Positions 27,015 through 36,262 of a stretch of 64,000 nucleotides of DNA are shown piece after piece; the first letter of the stretch is position 1, and each line of letters begins with the position of its first letter. Position numbers and translations under genes: made by a program. The notes beneath the pieces were generated by a model. That model saw only the letters and a program-made list of their open reading frames with translations. It ran no database searches and had not been told where the DNA came from. The DNA is from an uncultured Saprospiraceae bacterium (GTDB lineage: Bacteria; Bacteroidota; Bacteroidia; Chitinophagales; Saprospiraceae): the NCBI GenBank assembly GCA_937997635.1, contig CALLFA010000086.1:1-64000 (forward strand). Reading direction: 5' to 3'.

Positions 27015-27296
27015 ATGGAGGATGTTGTTCAAAAAATAAGTTTGATTGAACATAAACTAAAAAGAGTTCTCCAAACGTTAGTTGATAAAAACAAAGATCT
27101 CTTAGAGGAAAACCAAAATTTACATAAAGAAAGGGTCCGTTTGTTAGAAAAAATTGAAGATTACAAGACGAAACTTGTGAAATTTGAGAAAAGTGAGGAC
27201 TCGGAGAAGAAAGAGTTGGAGGAAGTGAGGGTAAAACTGAAAGATTATATATCTGAGATAGATTCTTGTATAGAATTGTTGCACATAGATGGATAA
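27015..27296 (+). CDS. Small coiled-coil protein between pheT and zapA
   Basis: A 93-residue, highly charged protein that is almost all predicted coiled coil (KDLLEENQNLHKERVRLLEKIEDY). No catalytic motif is seen. Its place, directly before and overlapping zapA by eight bases, is a recurring arrangement in Bacteroidota (pheT - small protein - zapA - rny), so a cell division role, like ZapB, is plausible but unproven. Confidence 0.75.
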   Translation: MEDVVQKISLIEHKLKRVLQTLVDKNKDLLEENQNLHKERVRLLEKIEDYKTKLVKFEKSEDSEKKELEEVRVKLKDYISEIDSCIELLHIDG

Positions 27297-27579
27297 TACG
27301 CGTGTAAAAGACATGACGCTTCGAATTTCTGGAAGAAGTTACCCAATAAAGGTAAATCCAGAAGATGAAGAGCATATCCATCAGATGGAAAAGCAGATTA
27401 ACAATAAAATCCAATTCTATAAAGTGGAATTTAAAGACATCGATCATCAGGACGCCTTAACCATGACTCTACTTACCTACGCATTCGATTTAAATAAATT
27501 AAAACAACAGAATGCTGACTTCTCCAAAATTGGGCAAAAACTTGAATCATTAGAATCTATTATAGATCAAGCCTCGTAA
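27289..27579 (+). CDS. zapA: Cell division protein ZapA
   Basis: A 96-residue ZapA-like protein. The N-terminal LRISGRSYPIKVNPEDEEHI forms the small globular head and the C-terminal half (LTMTLLTYAFDLNKLK to the end) the coiled-coil tail. ZapA binds FtsZ and bundles filaments at the division ring. It overlaps the upstream coiled-coil gene by eight bases and precedes rny by about 90 bp. Confidence 0.85.
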   Translation: MDNTRVKDMTLRISGRSYPIKVNPEDEEHIHQMEKQINNKIQFYKVEFKDIDHQDALTMTLLTYAFDLNKLKQQNADFSKIGQKLESLESIIDQAS

Positions 27580-27671
27580 CAAGCCCAGATCCTTTCCCAA
27601 GCAGGTGTTCATAAAAGTTGAGCACTTTATTTTTGAAAAAGCTGTACATGTGCAGCACAAACCAATATAAA

Positions 27672-29330
27672 ATGGATCCAATACTTGGAATTATAGGTCT
27701 CATTGTAGGAGCAATCGCAGGATTTTTTGGAAATCGTGTCATTGCAGGCAAATCAAATCAAGCGAGAATTGAAGAAGTAAATAAAAAAGCTGATTTGACT
27801 CTTGAAGAAGCAAGAATCAGTTCTAAACGCGTCATTGATGAAGCCCAAATGAAAGCCGATAAAATCATCAGTAAAGCTGAGTCTAAGAACGAAAGCATCA
27901 AGCAAAAGAAGATATCTGAAGCAAAGAACAAATTTGCTAAAATGAAATCCGACTTCGAAAGCTATAAATCAGAGCAGAAAGTCTCAATGAAAGAGCGCGA
28001 AATGACTGCTATTTCGTTAGAAAAAGACCTCAAACAAAAAACAAATGCGTTTAAGGCGGAGAAAGAAGCGATAGAGCATAAAGAGTCAGAGGTCAAAGCA
28101 ATCAAATCGAACCTAGAAAAGCAGCTTAAAATAGTAGCTAAGAAAAAGGAAGAGCTCGATAATGCGAATGAAAAAATCATCAAAGAGTTAGAAAAAGTAT
28201 CTAATCTCACAGAAGCAGAAGCTAAAGAGCAAGTACTCGAAGCTGTTAAAGCAAAAGCGAAAAATGACGCCATGGTACTCGAAAGAGAAGCTTTATCGAT
28301 GGCTAAGGAAAACGCAAACAAAGAAGCGAAAAAAATAATCATCCAAAGCATTCAGCGGATGTGCGCTGAGTATACTATCGAAAATACTGTCAGTGTTTTC
28401 AATCTTGATTCGGATGACATCAAAGGTCAGATCATAGGTAGAGAAGGACGTAACATCAGAGCTCTTGAAGCTGCGACAGGTGCTGAAATCGTTGTAGACG
28501 ATACACCTGAAGCAATCGTCATCTCTTCTTTTGATCCCATTAGAAGAGAAATATGTCGACTCTCATTGAAGAGATTGGTATCTGATGGCCGTATACACCC
28601 TGCTAAAATCGAGGAAACAGTTGCTAAGGTCAAAAAGCAATTGGAAGAACAGATTAAAGAAATTGGAGAGCGTACGGTTATTGATCTTGACATACATGGC
28701 TTACACCCTGCATTGGTGCGGATGATTGGTAGAATGAGATTCCGTTCCTCTTACGGTCAGAACCTACTCAAACACTCCATCGAAACAGCAACTCTCTGCT
28801 CAACCATGGCAGCAGAAATTGGCCTCAGCAGCAAACAAATAAAACTAGCCAAAAGAGCCGGACTACTCCATGATATTGGTAAAGTCGCTGAAGAAGAATC
28901 AGAGTTGCCTCACGCATTACTCGGTATGGAAATGTGTAAGAAATACAAAGAACATCCAGCAGTACTAAATGCTGTCGGTGCTCACCACGACGAGATCGAA
29001 ATGAATAACATCATCTCCCCTCTTGTTCAGGCCTGTGATGCGATCTCAGGTGCAAGACCAGGTGCAAGAAGAGAAATTTTAGAAAGTTATCTCAAGCGAA
29101 TTGGAGAACTTGAAGACTTAGCGATGGCTCATGAAGGCGTCCAAAAAGCATATGCAATGCAAGCTGGTCGAGAACTTCGAGTGATTGTCGAAAGCGATAA
29201 AGTGAGTGACGGATATGTAGACGATCTATCCTTTATGATTTCTAAAAAAATCGAAGAAGAGATGCAGTATCCTGGTCAGGTGAAAGTAACCGTCATCCGA
29301 GAAAAACGTGCAGTCAGTTTTGCGCGATAA
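27672..29330 (+). CDS. rny: Ribonuclease Y
   Basis: A 552-residue RNase Y, the membrane-bound endonuclease that starts mRNA decay. An N-terminal TM ([17 protein letters not shown]), a long coiled coil (about 30-225), a KH domain with [15 protein letters not shown] and an HD domain with HSIETA, LLHDIGK and AHHDEIE are all intact. The ATG at 27672 places the TM at the very N-terminus as in the family; the ORF-track start 54 bases upstream is unlikely. Confidence 0.95.
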   Translation: MDPILGIIGLIVGAIAGFFGNRVIAGKSNQARIEEVNKKADLTLEEARISSKRVIDEAQMKADKIISKAESKNESIKQKKISEAKNKFAKMKSDFESYKSEQKVSMKEREMTAISLEKDLKQKTNAFKAEKEAIEHKESEVKAIKSNLEKQLKIVAKKKEELDNANEKIIKELEKVSNLTEAEAKEQVLEAVKAKAKNDAMVLEREALSMAKENANKEAKKIIIQSIQRMCAEYTIENTVSVFNLDSDDIKGQIIGREGRNIRALEAATGAEIVVDDTPEAIVISSFDPIRREICRLSLKRLVSDGRIHPAKIEETVAKVKKQLEEQIKEIGERTVIDLDIHGLHPALVRMIGRMRFRSSYGQNLLKHSIETATLCSTMAAEIGLSSKQIKLAKRAGLLHDIGKVAEEESELPHALLGMEMCKKYKEHPAVLNAVGAHHDEIEMNNIISPLVQACDAISGARPGARREILESYLKRIGELEDLAMAHEGVQKAYAMQAGRELRVIVESDKVSDGYVDDLSFMISKKIEEEMQYPGQVKVTVIREKRAVSFAR

Positions 29331-29640
29331 TCTCGGCTAATTATCAATTAATCATTTTAGTTAAGCTTACCAATAGCTGCACCCTTAGACGTGTTGTGTT
29401 AAGAGTTAGTCAGATGTAATAGTTGCGCCTTTATCTTCGTATTTGAAACTGGTTAAAATACGAAAAGCTAGTTTATGTTGCCCTATTTGCCCCAGTTCTT
29501 ACATTTTCTGTTATTCATTCGTTAAATGACTCCATCTAGTCTAAAATAATGCAAACTTTATACACATATTTCGTTTATATTTATACAGAATTGAATCTAT
29601 GAAGAATCGGAGCATTGTACATCTATTAGATAAAGTTTAT

Positions 29641-31785
29641 ATGAAATTGAGAAGTTCGATATTCTTGGTATTGGCACTTGGAGCATTTTTAGTAAGTGCA
29701 TATTATCCTAAAGCTGATCCAAAAGAAAAAGAAGCAGTCATATTTGAAACACTTCTTACCATTTTAGATAGGGCGCATTTTGATCCCAAAACACTTGATG
29801 ATGAGTTCTCTGCAGAAGCGTTTGAGACGTTCTTAAAGTATATTGACTATGGTAAGCGTTTCCTTACACAGGAAGATATCGATGAGTTGGAACAATACAA
29901 ACTCCTGATCGATGATCAGGCTCAGCAAAAAGACCTGACATTCTTTAATGCAGCTTTAGAAAGATTAGATGCTGGGTTTGCTAAGGCTGAAAAATATTAT
30001 GATGAGATCATTGCTGGTGAGCTTTCTGATAACGAACCTGGTACAATTGAACTTGATAGTGAGAAAAAAGTATGGGTGTCTAGTGATCAAGAATTAAGGG
30101 AAAGATGGAGGACCTCTATCACCTATGATTACATTTCTGACATATATGAATTGAGAGAAGATCAAAAAGATCTCGCTGAAGAGGAAGAAGAATTAACTGA
30201 AGAGGAAATCAAAACCAAAGCTAAAGACAAAGTTCAAGAGCGATGGGATAAGTGGTTTGATAGAATGGGCAAATTAAGAAGATCTGACAGATTCGAAACT
30301 TACTTAAACACATTCACTCATTTATTTGACCCTCACTCAGATTATTACAACCCTAAAGAAAAACAGGATTTCGATATCAATATGGGTGGCAAACTTGAAG
30401 GAATTGGTGCTCGATTATCATCAGAAGGGGATTACATCAAAGTTGTTGACATCATTCCTGGAGGTCCTGCGTGGAAAGGGAAAGAACTTGAAGTAGATGA
30501 CAAAATCATGGCTGTCACGCAAGATGGTGAAGAACCAGTGAATGTTGTTGGTTGGAGGACTGATGATGCAGTGCAGCTGATTCGAGGTAAAAAAGGAACT
30601 GTCGTACATCTAAAGGTTAAAAAGAAAGACAACACCGTGCAATCTATACGAATTGAAAGAGATGAGGTCATCATAGATGCAGCTTTTGCACGATCAGTCA
30701 TCATGGACATTCCAAATAAAATAGAAAATATAGGTTACATAAAATTGCCTAAATTCTATTCTAGCTTTGAACGAAAAGGTGGGAATAGTTGTGCTGAAGA
30801 TATCCGAGTAGAACTAGAAAAGCTCACTGAACAAAAAGTAGGAGGCATCATCCTAGACTTGCGTAATAATGGTGGAGGTAGTCTTAACGATGTTGTTAAA
30901 ATGAGCGGTCTATTCATTGAGGATGGCCCTATTGTTCAGGTCAAGCCTAGAGAAAAAAGACCATATGTGTATGAAGACACAGACGAAAAAGTACAATGGG
31001 ATGGTCCACTTATCGTCATGGTTAATTCTTACAGTGCATCCGCGTCTGAAATATTAGCAGCGGCGTTGCAGGATTACAACAGAGCCTTGATCGTAGGAAG
31101 TAATTCTACTTTTGGGAAAGGTACAGTACAGCGTTTCTTCAATCTTGATAAAGCAATATCTGGTATTAGAGATATGAAGCCGTTGGGCGAATTGAAGCTT
31201 ACTATGCAGAAATTCTATAGAATCAATGGAGGTTCTACACAATTGAAAGGAGTCGTTCCTGATATTATATTTCCGGACAGATTTAGCTATGTAGATGTCG
31301 GGGAGAAAGATTATGACTTTGCTATGCCTTGGTCTGAAATCAAGCCTGTCAGTTACAGTCAAAATGTTTTTCAGTTAAAGCATATCGATGATTTAAAGGC
31401 TAAGAGTGAAAAAAGAATTAGCAACAATCCACAGTTTCAATTGATGTCAGAGCAAGCAAAGAAAATTAAAGATGATCAAGACAAAAGTCAATATCCATTG
31501 GACGTCGACTCTTTTGGAGACTTAATGGCAGAAAGAGTATTGGAAAGTGAAAAATTTGATGAGCTCATGAGTGACACCTTAGACAATCTAAGCATCAAAA
31601 ATCTAGAAGTTGATTTAGAATACATCAATCTTGATGAATCTAGAGTTGCCAGAAACGATGATTGGATCGAAGGTCTTTACAAAGATATTTATGTAGAGGA
31701 GACCTTATTGATCATGCACGATTTGATATCGACACACGATACACGTGCCAGTGTGGTGCCCGCAATAAAAAACGACGAAAGATAA
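29641..31785 (+). CDS. prc: Carboxy-terminal processing (tail-specific) protease, S41
   Basis: A Prc/Tsp-type periplasmic protease of about 714 residues that degrades or trims proteins from the C-terminus. It has a signal-anchor (FLVLALGAFLVSAYY), an N-terminal helical domain, a PDZ domain (GGKLEGIGARLS ... VEDKIMAV-like), the S41 core LDLRNNGGGSL, and the catalytic pair in SYSASASEILAAAL (Ser) and STFGKGTVQ (Lys). The ATG at 29641 gives a compact signal peptide; an ATG at 29599 is also in frame and cannot be ruled out. It ends in a clear terminator. Confidence 0.9.
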   Translation: MKLRSSIFLVLALGAFLVSAYYPKADPKEKEAVIFETLLTILDRAHFDPKTLDDEFSAEAFETFLKYIDYGKRFLTQEDIDELEQYKLLIDDQAQQKDLTFFNAALERLDAGFAKAEKYYDEIIAGELSDNEPGTIELDSEKKVWVSSDQELRERWRTSITYDYISDIYELREDQKDLAEEEEELTEEEIKTKAKDKVQERWDKWFDRMGKLRRSDRFETYLNTFTHLFDPHSDYYNPKEKQDFDINMGGKLEGIGARLSSEGDYIKVVDIIPGGPAWKGKELEVDDKIMAVTQDGEEPVNVVGWRTDDAVQLIRGKKGTVVHLKVKKKDNTVQSIRIERDEVIIDAAFARSVIMDIPNKIENIGYIKLPKFYSSFERKGGNSCAEDIRVELEKLTEQKVGGIILDLRNNGGGSLNDVVKMSGLFIEDGPIVQVKPREKRPYVYEDTDEKVQWDGPLIVMVNSYSASASEILAAALQDYNRALIVGSNSTFGKGTVQRFFNLDKAISGIRDMKPLGELKLTMQKFYRINGGSTQLKGVVPDIIFPDRFSYVDVGEKDYDFAMPWSEIKPVSYSQNVFQLKHIDDLKAKSEKRISNNPQFQLMSEQAKKIKDDQDKSQYPLDVDSFGDLMAERVLESEKFDELMSDTLDNLSIKNLEVDLEYINLDESRVARNDDWIEGLYKDIYVEETLLIMHDLISTHDTRASVVPAIKNDER

Positions 31786-31808
31786 CCCCTTTGTAATACA
31801 TTTATAAT

Positions 31809-31849
31809 AACAGCCATTGCGATTCTTCTCAATGGCTGTTTTATTTTTG
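31809..31849 (+). terminator. Terminator of the prc gene
   Basis: AACAGCCATTG and CAATGGCTGTT form a perfect 11-bp stem around a 10-base loop, followed by TTATTTTT. It lies 24 bases after the prc stop codon. The same bases hold the promoter of the next gene. Confidence 0.85.
31817..31849 (+). promoter_or_regulatory. Promoter of the ABC-F gene, inside the prc terminator
   Basis: TTG at 31817-31819 and TATTTTTG at 31842-31849 have a 22-base spacer, in line with the Bacteroidota TTG / TAnnTTTG promoter. The ATG follows the -7 box by only seven bases, so the message would be nearly leaderless. Confidence 0.5.
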
Positions 31850-31856
31850 CACTTGT

Positions 31857-33719
31857 ATGAATTACCTCACACTAGAACATGTCAATAAATCCTTTGGCGA
31901 AAAGGTACTGTTCAAAGATTTAGACCTTACCATTAGTAAAGGTCAAAAAATCGCGCTTATCGCCAAAAATGGAAGTGGCAAAACGACTCTTCTGAAGATC
32001 ATCGCAGGTGAAGAAGCACCTGAAGGCGAACATTCAAGAATAATCATCCACCCTAACGTTAGCATAGGATACCTGCCACAAGAGCCCGAGTTCAATTCGA
32101 ATGACAGTATCCTAGATGCGGCTTTAGATTCTGAAGCAGAAGAAATTCAGGCAATTAAAAAATATGAAGCTGCTGTTCAACATGGATCTGAAGAACAAAT
32201 AAATGCGGCCATTTTAGATGTTGACAGATTAAACGCTTGGGACATCGAGTCTAAACTCAAAGAGATACTAGGCAAACTAAATCTACATGATCTCAAGCAA
32301 AAAGTCGGTACACTTTCAGGAGGTCAGCGCAAGCGTCTTGCATTAGTCAAAATTATACTTGAAAATCCGGATTTCGTTATCCTAGATGAGCCGACAAACC
32401 ATCTGGACATACACATGATCGAATGGCTTGAGAAGTTTTTGTCAAATGCTCAGATGGCACTTTTCATGGTCACGCACGACAGGTATTTCCTCGAACGTGT
32501 ATGCAATGAAATCATAGAATTAGACAATGGTAAGATCTACACCTATAGAGGAAACTACAGCAGTTATTTAGAAAAGAAGGACAGTAGACTTCAGAATGAT
32601 TCCTCCAGACTAGAAAAAGACAAACAACTCTATAAAAAAGAATTAGAATGGATTCGGAGACAGCCTAAAGCCAGAGGCACCAAAGCTAAATCCAGAGTCG
32701 ATGCCTTTGACCAAATAAAAGAAGATGCCCATAAGACTGTCGAAACACCATTGTCAAAAATAGAATTCGAACCAAAACGGTTGGGCTCAAAAATATTAGA
32801 ATTACACCATGTGACTAAGTCCTTTGATGATCTTCCTATTGTCAAAGACTTTAGTTATAAATTTAAACGCGGCGAAAAGATTGGTGTGGTTGGCCCAAAT
32901 GGCGTTGGTAAAACCAGCTTCATTAAACTAATGACAAAAGAGCTACGACCTGATGCAGGAAAGGTGGTCCTTGGTGATACCGTAGAATTTGGACACTACA
33001 ATCAAGAAGGCCTCCAACTTCAACAAGACAAGACTGTGATCCAAGTCATACGCGATGTTGCAGATTACATACCTTTGAAAAAAGGACACAAGATGACTGC
33101 AGAAGCATTGCTCGAACGATTTTTATTTCCTCGGCCCCAACAACAAGTATTTGTCTCCAAATTGAGTGGCGGCGAACGACGCAGATTATTATTGTTGCGG
33201 ACCCTTATCGGGAATCCAAATTTTCTCATCCTCGATGAGCCGACGAATGACCTTGATGTAGTAACATTAAATATTCTAGAAGACTATTTAATCCAATTTC
33301 CAGGTTGCGTGATTGTCATTTCTCACGACAGATATTTTATGGATAAAATCATCAACCACTTGTTTATCCTTGAAGGTGAAGGAAAGGTGAAAGACTACAA
33401 TGGATCATATAGCTCTTACAAACGACAGAAAGCATCTGAAATAAAATCAGACAATAATGTCAAAAAAGAGCCAAAAAAAGTAACACAAAAAGAAACAACC
33501 GATGAACGTAAACTCAGCTATTTCGAGAAAAAAGAATACAACGACTTACCAAATGAGATCGAAAAACTAGAGAAAGAAAAGAAAGATATCGAGGGAAAAT
33601 TTGTGGATGGCAATCTTTCAGGTGAAGAGATCTCCAAACTCTCACAGCGCTTAGGCGTCATCAATAAAGACATCGATGAAAAAGAAAGTCGATGGCTAGA
33701 ATTAGCTGAATTTATGTAG
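31857..33719 (+). CDS. uup: ABC-F family ATPase, Uup-like
   Basis: A 620-residue soluble protein with two ABC cassettes and no TM. Cassette one has AKNGSGKTT (Walker A), LSGGQRKR and ILDEPTNHLD; cassette two has GPNGVGKTS, LSGGERRR and ILDEPTNDLD. A basic linker between them and a C-terminal coiled coil (SYFEKKEYNDLPNEIEKLEK) fit Uup rather than EttA. ABC-F proteins bind the ribosome E site; Uup also affects replication and repair. The Uup versus other ABC-F call rests on the C-terminal domain. Confidence 0.85.
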   Translation: MNYLTLEHVNKSFGEKVLFKDLDLTISKGQKIALIAKNGSGKTTLLKIIAGEEAPEGEHSRIIIHPNVSIGYLPQEPEFNSNDSILDAALDSEAEEIQAIKKYEAAVQHGSEEQINAAILDVDRLNAWDIESKLKEILGKLNLHDLKQKVGTLSGGQRKRLALVKIILENPDFVILDEPTNHLDIHMIEWLEKFLSNAQMALFMVTHDRYFLERVCNEIIELDNGKIYTYRGNYSSYLEKKDSRLQNDSSRLEKDKQLYKKELEWIRRQPKARGTKAKSRVDAFDQIKEDAHKTVETPLSKIEFEPKRLGSKILELHHVTKSFDDLPIVKDFSYKFKRGEKIGVVGPNGVGKTSFIKLMTKELRPDAGKVVLGDTVEFGHYNQEGLQLQQDKTVIQVIRDVADYIPLKKGHKMTAEALLERFLFPRPQQQVFVSKLSGGERRRLLLLRTLIGNPNFLILDEPTNDLDVVTLNILEDYLIQFPGCVIVISHDRYFMDKIINHLFILEGEGKVKDYNGSYSSYKRQKASEIKSDNNVKKEPKKVTQKETTDERKLSYFEKKEYNDLPNEIEKLEKEKKDIEGKFVDGNLSGEEISKLSQRLGVINKDIDEKESRWLELAEFM

Positions 33720-33856
33720 GGACTTGACTTGAAATGATTCCGCTTTTGGATTTACATTTCTAAAGAGAGTTAAGTTCTTAAGAGTATCAGATCGGCTACA
33801 TGCGTCTTAGGGACAAAAAAGCATGATTGTCATCGTCGCTAGTTATGGGTGGTGCT

Positions 33857-35032
33857 TCATACTTTCTCCAACAGGTATTCATTAGGTACTTTCTTCGAAA
33901 ATGTAATTTTTTTTAATCTTTTCTTTTTGATTGGAATCAGTGTTGGATATTTTTTCTTAGTAGAATTAAAAAATTGCTTCTTAATCTCCAATGCAAGAAC
34001 TTCAGCCAATCCAGAAGGCACAGCATTGCCAAGTTGCTTTTGTATATTAGAAATACCTCCAGTGATTTGCACTTTATCAGGAAATGTTTGAATTCTCGCC
34101 ATTTCACGCATTGTTAATCTTCTATTATTCCAATGAAATGGACCTATTGAAGTTCCAGGTTGTGCTTGAATTGTCCAACTTGGTTTATCTGGATGAAGTT
34201 TAAGAAGAAAACTCCAATATCTTGAACGCCATTTAAATAAATCTTCGCCTTTACCTCTTTCAGTATGATATAAGTAGTTTTCTCCTGGAGGAATGCTTGG
34301 CAATAGTTTACCCCATTTACCTCCAACATCGCTCTTTAATGATGTTGTTTTTAGCTTGTCTAAATCACCAATTGCATCCCAAGCGCAACGGTAAGGTTCG
34401 AGTTTTTCGAAAAGTGTATTTGGTTGTATCCTTTTATTGGTATTATAAAATTTTCGTTGTGGGAATTGAAATTTTTTTCCATCTCTATGTCCTATAATAA
34501 ATACTCTTTCTCTTATTTGGGGTATGCCATAATCAGCAGCGTTTAATACTTTCCACTCAAATGAATAACTAACTGAGTTTTTCTTATTGATTAGATTGAG
34601 AGCATTTTCTAAGAATTTCAATCCTTCGTCTTTACCTTTATAGGCTAGGCCAAATACATTTTCTAATAGAAATACTTGTGGCAAGGTGTCATTTAGAACC
34701 CTCATATAATGTTCAAGAGTATTTGAACGTGGGTCATTTAGTCTTTTCGTGTCTCCATTAAACCAATAACTGGATTTGGAAAATGGTTGGCAAGGTGGAC
34801 CTCCAATTAAAATTGATGCTTCACCCTTCTTCAATTTTCCTTCATTCAGGATTTTTTCTGAGCTTACATTTTCAATTCTATCTTCTATAACTTTCCAATT
34901 ACTGTTCGCTCTCAATGTATTGCATGACCATTTGTCCATTTCTACGCAAACAGCAGTATCAAATCCGCCAGCTTCAAATCCAAAATCTATGCCCCCAGCT
35001 CCACTGAACAAGCTAATTATCTTATCTTTCAT
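33857..35032 (-). CDS. DNA (cytosine-5) methyltransferase of a type II R-M locus
   Basis: A 391-residue 5-methylcytosine methyltransferase. Motif I is ISLFSGAGGIDFGFE, motif IV GGPPCQPFSKSS with the catalytic Cys, motif VI LLENV, motif VIII PQIRERVFIIG and motif X KQLGNAVPSG. The target recognition region lies between VIII and IX (about 195-310). The ATG at 35032 (MKDKIISLFSG) is the natural start. A Lys-rich tail of about 35 residues follows motif X. It is divergent from the HTH and nuclease-like genes; recognition sequence unknown. Confidence 0.9.
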   Translation of the reverse strand: MKDKIISLFSGAGGIDFGFEAGGFDTAVCVEMDKWSCNTLRANSNWKVIEDRIENVSSEKILNEGKLKKGEASILIGGPPCQPFSKSSYWFNGDTKRLNDPRSNTLEHYMRVLNDTLPQVFLLENVFGLAYKGKDEGLKFLENALNLINKKNSVSYSFEWKVLNAADYGIPQIRERVFIIGHRDGKKFQFPQRKFYNTNKRIQPNTLFEKLEPYRCAWDAIGDLDKLKTTSLKSDVGGKWGKLLPSIPPGENYLYHTERGKGEDLFKWRSRYWSFLLKLHPDKPSWTIQAQPGTSIGPFHWNNRRLTMREMARIQTFPDKVQITGGISNIQKQLGNAVPSGLAEVLALEIKKQFFNSTKKKYPTLIPIKKKRLKKITFSKKVPNEYLLEKV

Positions 35033-35075
35033 TATATTTAATAGAATTACTTCTTTCAAAGATAACAAAATAATA

Positions 35076-35090
35076 TGTATCCACAATACA
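35076..35090. promoter_or_regulatory. Inverted repeat in the R-M divergent gap, candidate control box
   Basis: TGTAT and ATACA flank CCACA in the 62-bp gap between the methyltransferase and the HTH gene, ending four bases before the HTH start codon. Type II R-M loci with a small HTH controller often have such boxes here. Only one short repeat is seen, so support is modest. Confidence 0.4.
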
Positions 35091-35094
35091 CGAA

Positions 35095-35325
35095 ATGATA
35101 CGATTTGAACTCAGAAGGGCTATGATGGATTTCCAAGCACGGACTGGAATAAAGATGTCTTATGATGAATTAAGTAATGATATTGGCGTTTCTGTCGAGA
35201 CACTTAAATCAATAGCTACCAGAAAAAACTACAATGCAACTTTCGGAGTAATATCAAAGATTTCGCTTTCTCTTGGAATTGATCCAATTGATTATTTTAT
35301 ATGGGATGTAAAAGAGCAAAATTAA
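35095..35325 (+). CDS. Small HTH (Xre/Cro-like) regulator, candidate R-M controller
   Basis: A 76-residue protein that is a helix-turn-helix domain and little else: MSYDELSNDIGVSVETLKSIA is the HTH with recognition helix near 30-42, followed by helices to SLSLGIDPIDYFIW. Size, fold and place upstream of the putative nuclease gene (TAATG overlap) match controller (C) proteins of type II systems, which delay nuclease expression until methylation is complete. That role is inferred from context. Confidence 0.7.
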   Translation: MIRFELRRAMMDFQARTGIKMSYDELSNDIGVSVETLKSIATRKNYNATFGVISKISLSLGIDPIDYFIWDVKEQN

Positions 35326-36098
35326 TGGATAGATTATTTAGGCTATGTGGACTTGATCCAGATGAGTTAGCAGAGGCTTTAGAAAACAATCCTAGAGCCT
35401 ATATGGCAGTAAAAGGCGCTGTTGCTGAAGTTCACCTGCATAAGTATTTAATTGAGCAAGGCAACTTAGGGCACATTGTTGGCTTGAAATCTGCTCAAGG
35501 TGATTTCGACAAGGACTTCTATATTCAGCTGCCCGATGGAAGAGAGTTCGCTATAGAATGTAAAAATATCGAAGTTTTGAAAACAAATCAAAATAAAACT
35601 TCTTGCATTGAATATTTAAGATACTTACAGCTTAAGGAAGATATATTCGAAGGTCAGGATTTCAGTAATATTTCTGATTATACTTTAGCTGACTTAAAAG
35701 TACTGCATAGTGATTTGCCTCAATCTTTCAGAGAATCAGGTATCCCGCGTTATGAGTATAGTGCATCAAAAATAGAGGAGAAATCTCTAGCAGGTGGTCT
35801 GAGTGATTCTGATTTCTTAGCTCAATTCGATAACTCTCCATTAAGTATTGATTTTCAAAGGACAAGAAATTCAAATAACAAGAAAGGTGTTAACGCAGAT
35901 CCAAAAACTAATCGGTTTTATACTCTGGATGAAGTAGATATTGTTGCAGCTTGTTTATTCTCACGAACTATGAAATGGGAATTTGTTTTCGGTTCAAAAT
36001 CTTCTCTAATAATTCATCCTAAGTATAAGGGTCTCTATTCAAATAGATTGGTACTGGATTCTAAAAAATGGCATTCAAATTTGATGGATGTTGTTTAG
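35325..36098 (+). CDS. Candidate type II restriction endonuclease, PD-(D/E)XK-like
   Basis: A 257-residue protein that matches no family I can name. The ATG at 35325 overlaps the HTH stop (TAATG) and is preferred over the ORF-track start at 35301. Residues about 30-90 look like a PD-(D/E)XK core: a helix with AVKGAVAEVHLHKYLIEQG, then GDFDKDFYIQ and EFAIECKN, i.e. D(x)n-ExK with the Lys in ECK. The remainder has no known motif. Its partner is a 5mC methyltransferase, divergently oriented. Restriction nuclease is the best reading; direct proof is absent. Confidence 0.6.
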   Translation: MDRLFRLCGLDPDELAEALENNPRAYMAVKGAVAEVHLHKYLIEQGNLGHIVGLKSAQGDFDKDFYIQLPDGREFAIECKNIEVLKTNQNKTSCIEYLRYLQLKEDIFEGQDFSNISDYTLADLKVLHSDLPQSFRESGIPRYEYSASKIEEKSLAGGLSDSDFLAQFDNSPLSIDFQRTRNSNNKKGVNADPKTNRFYTLDEVDIVAACLFSRTMKWEFVFGSKSSLIIHPKYKGLYSNRLVLDSKKWHSNLMDVV

Positions 36099-36108
36099 CC
36101 TTAATTAC

Positions 36109-36127
36109 CCATAAAATTTATTTATGG
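36109..36127 (+). terminator. Hairpin after the nuclease gene
   Basis: CCATAAA and TTTATGG form a perfect 7-bp stem around ATTTA, 10 bases after the stop codon. There is no T-run behind it, so termination would be weak; it could also just mark the edge of the island. Confidence 0.3.
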
Positions 36128-36262
36128 ATTGTAGCCTATTTATCTGCTGCAACAATTTTAAAACTGTCCTGATTTACCTTTTAATGTTTTAAAAACATCA
36201 ATGTAAGTTAGTTACAGATAGAATTACCCTGATCGTTTTCTTACAGAATAAATTGGTGAAAG

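Noticed and set aside
27013-27447. Antisense 144-residue ORF over the coiled-coil gene and zapA
   Set aside because: Low-complexity shadow of two well-supported genes.
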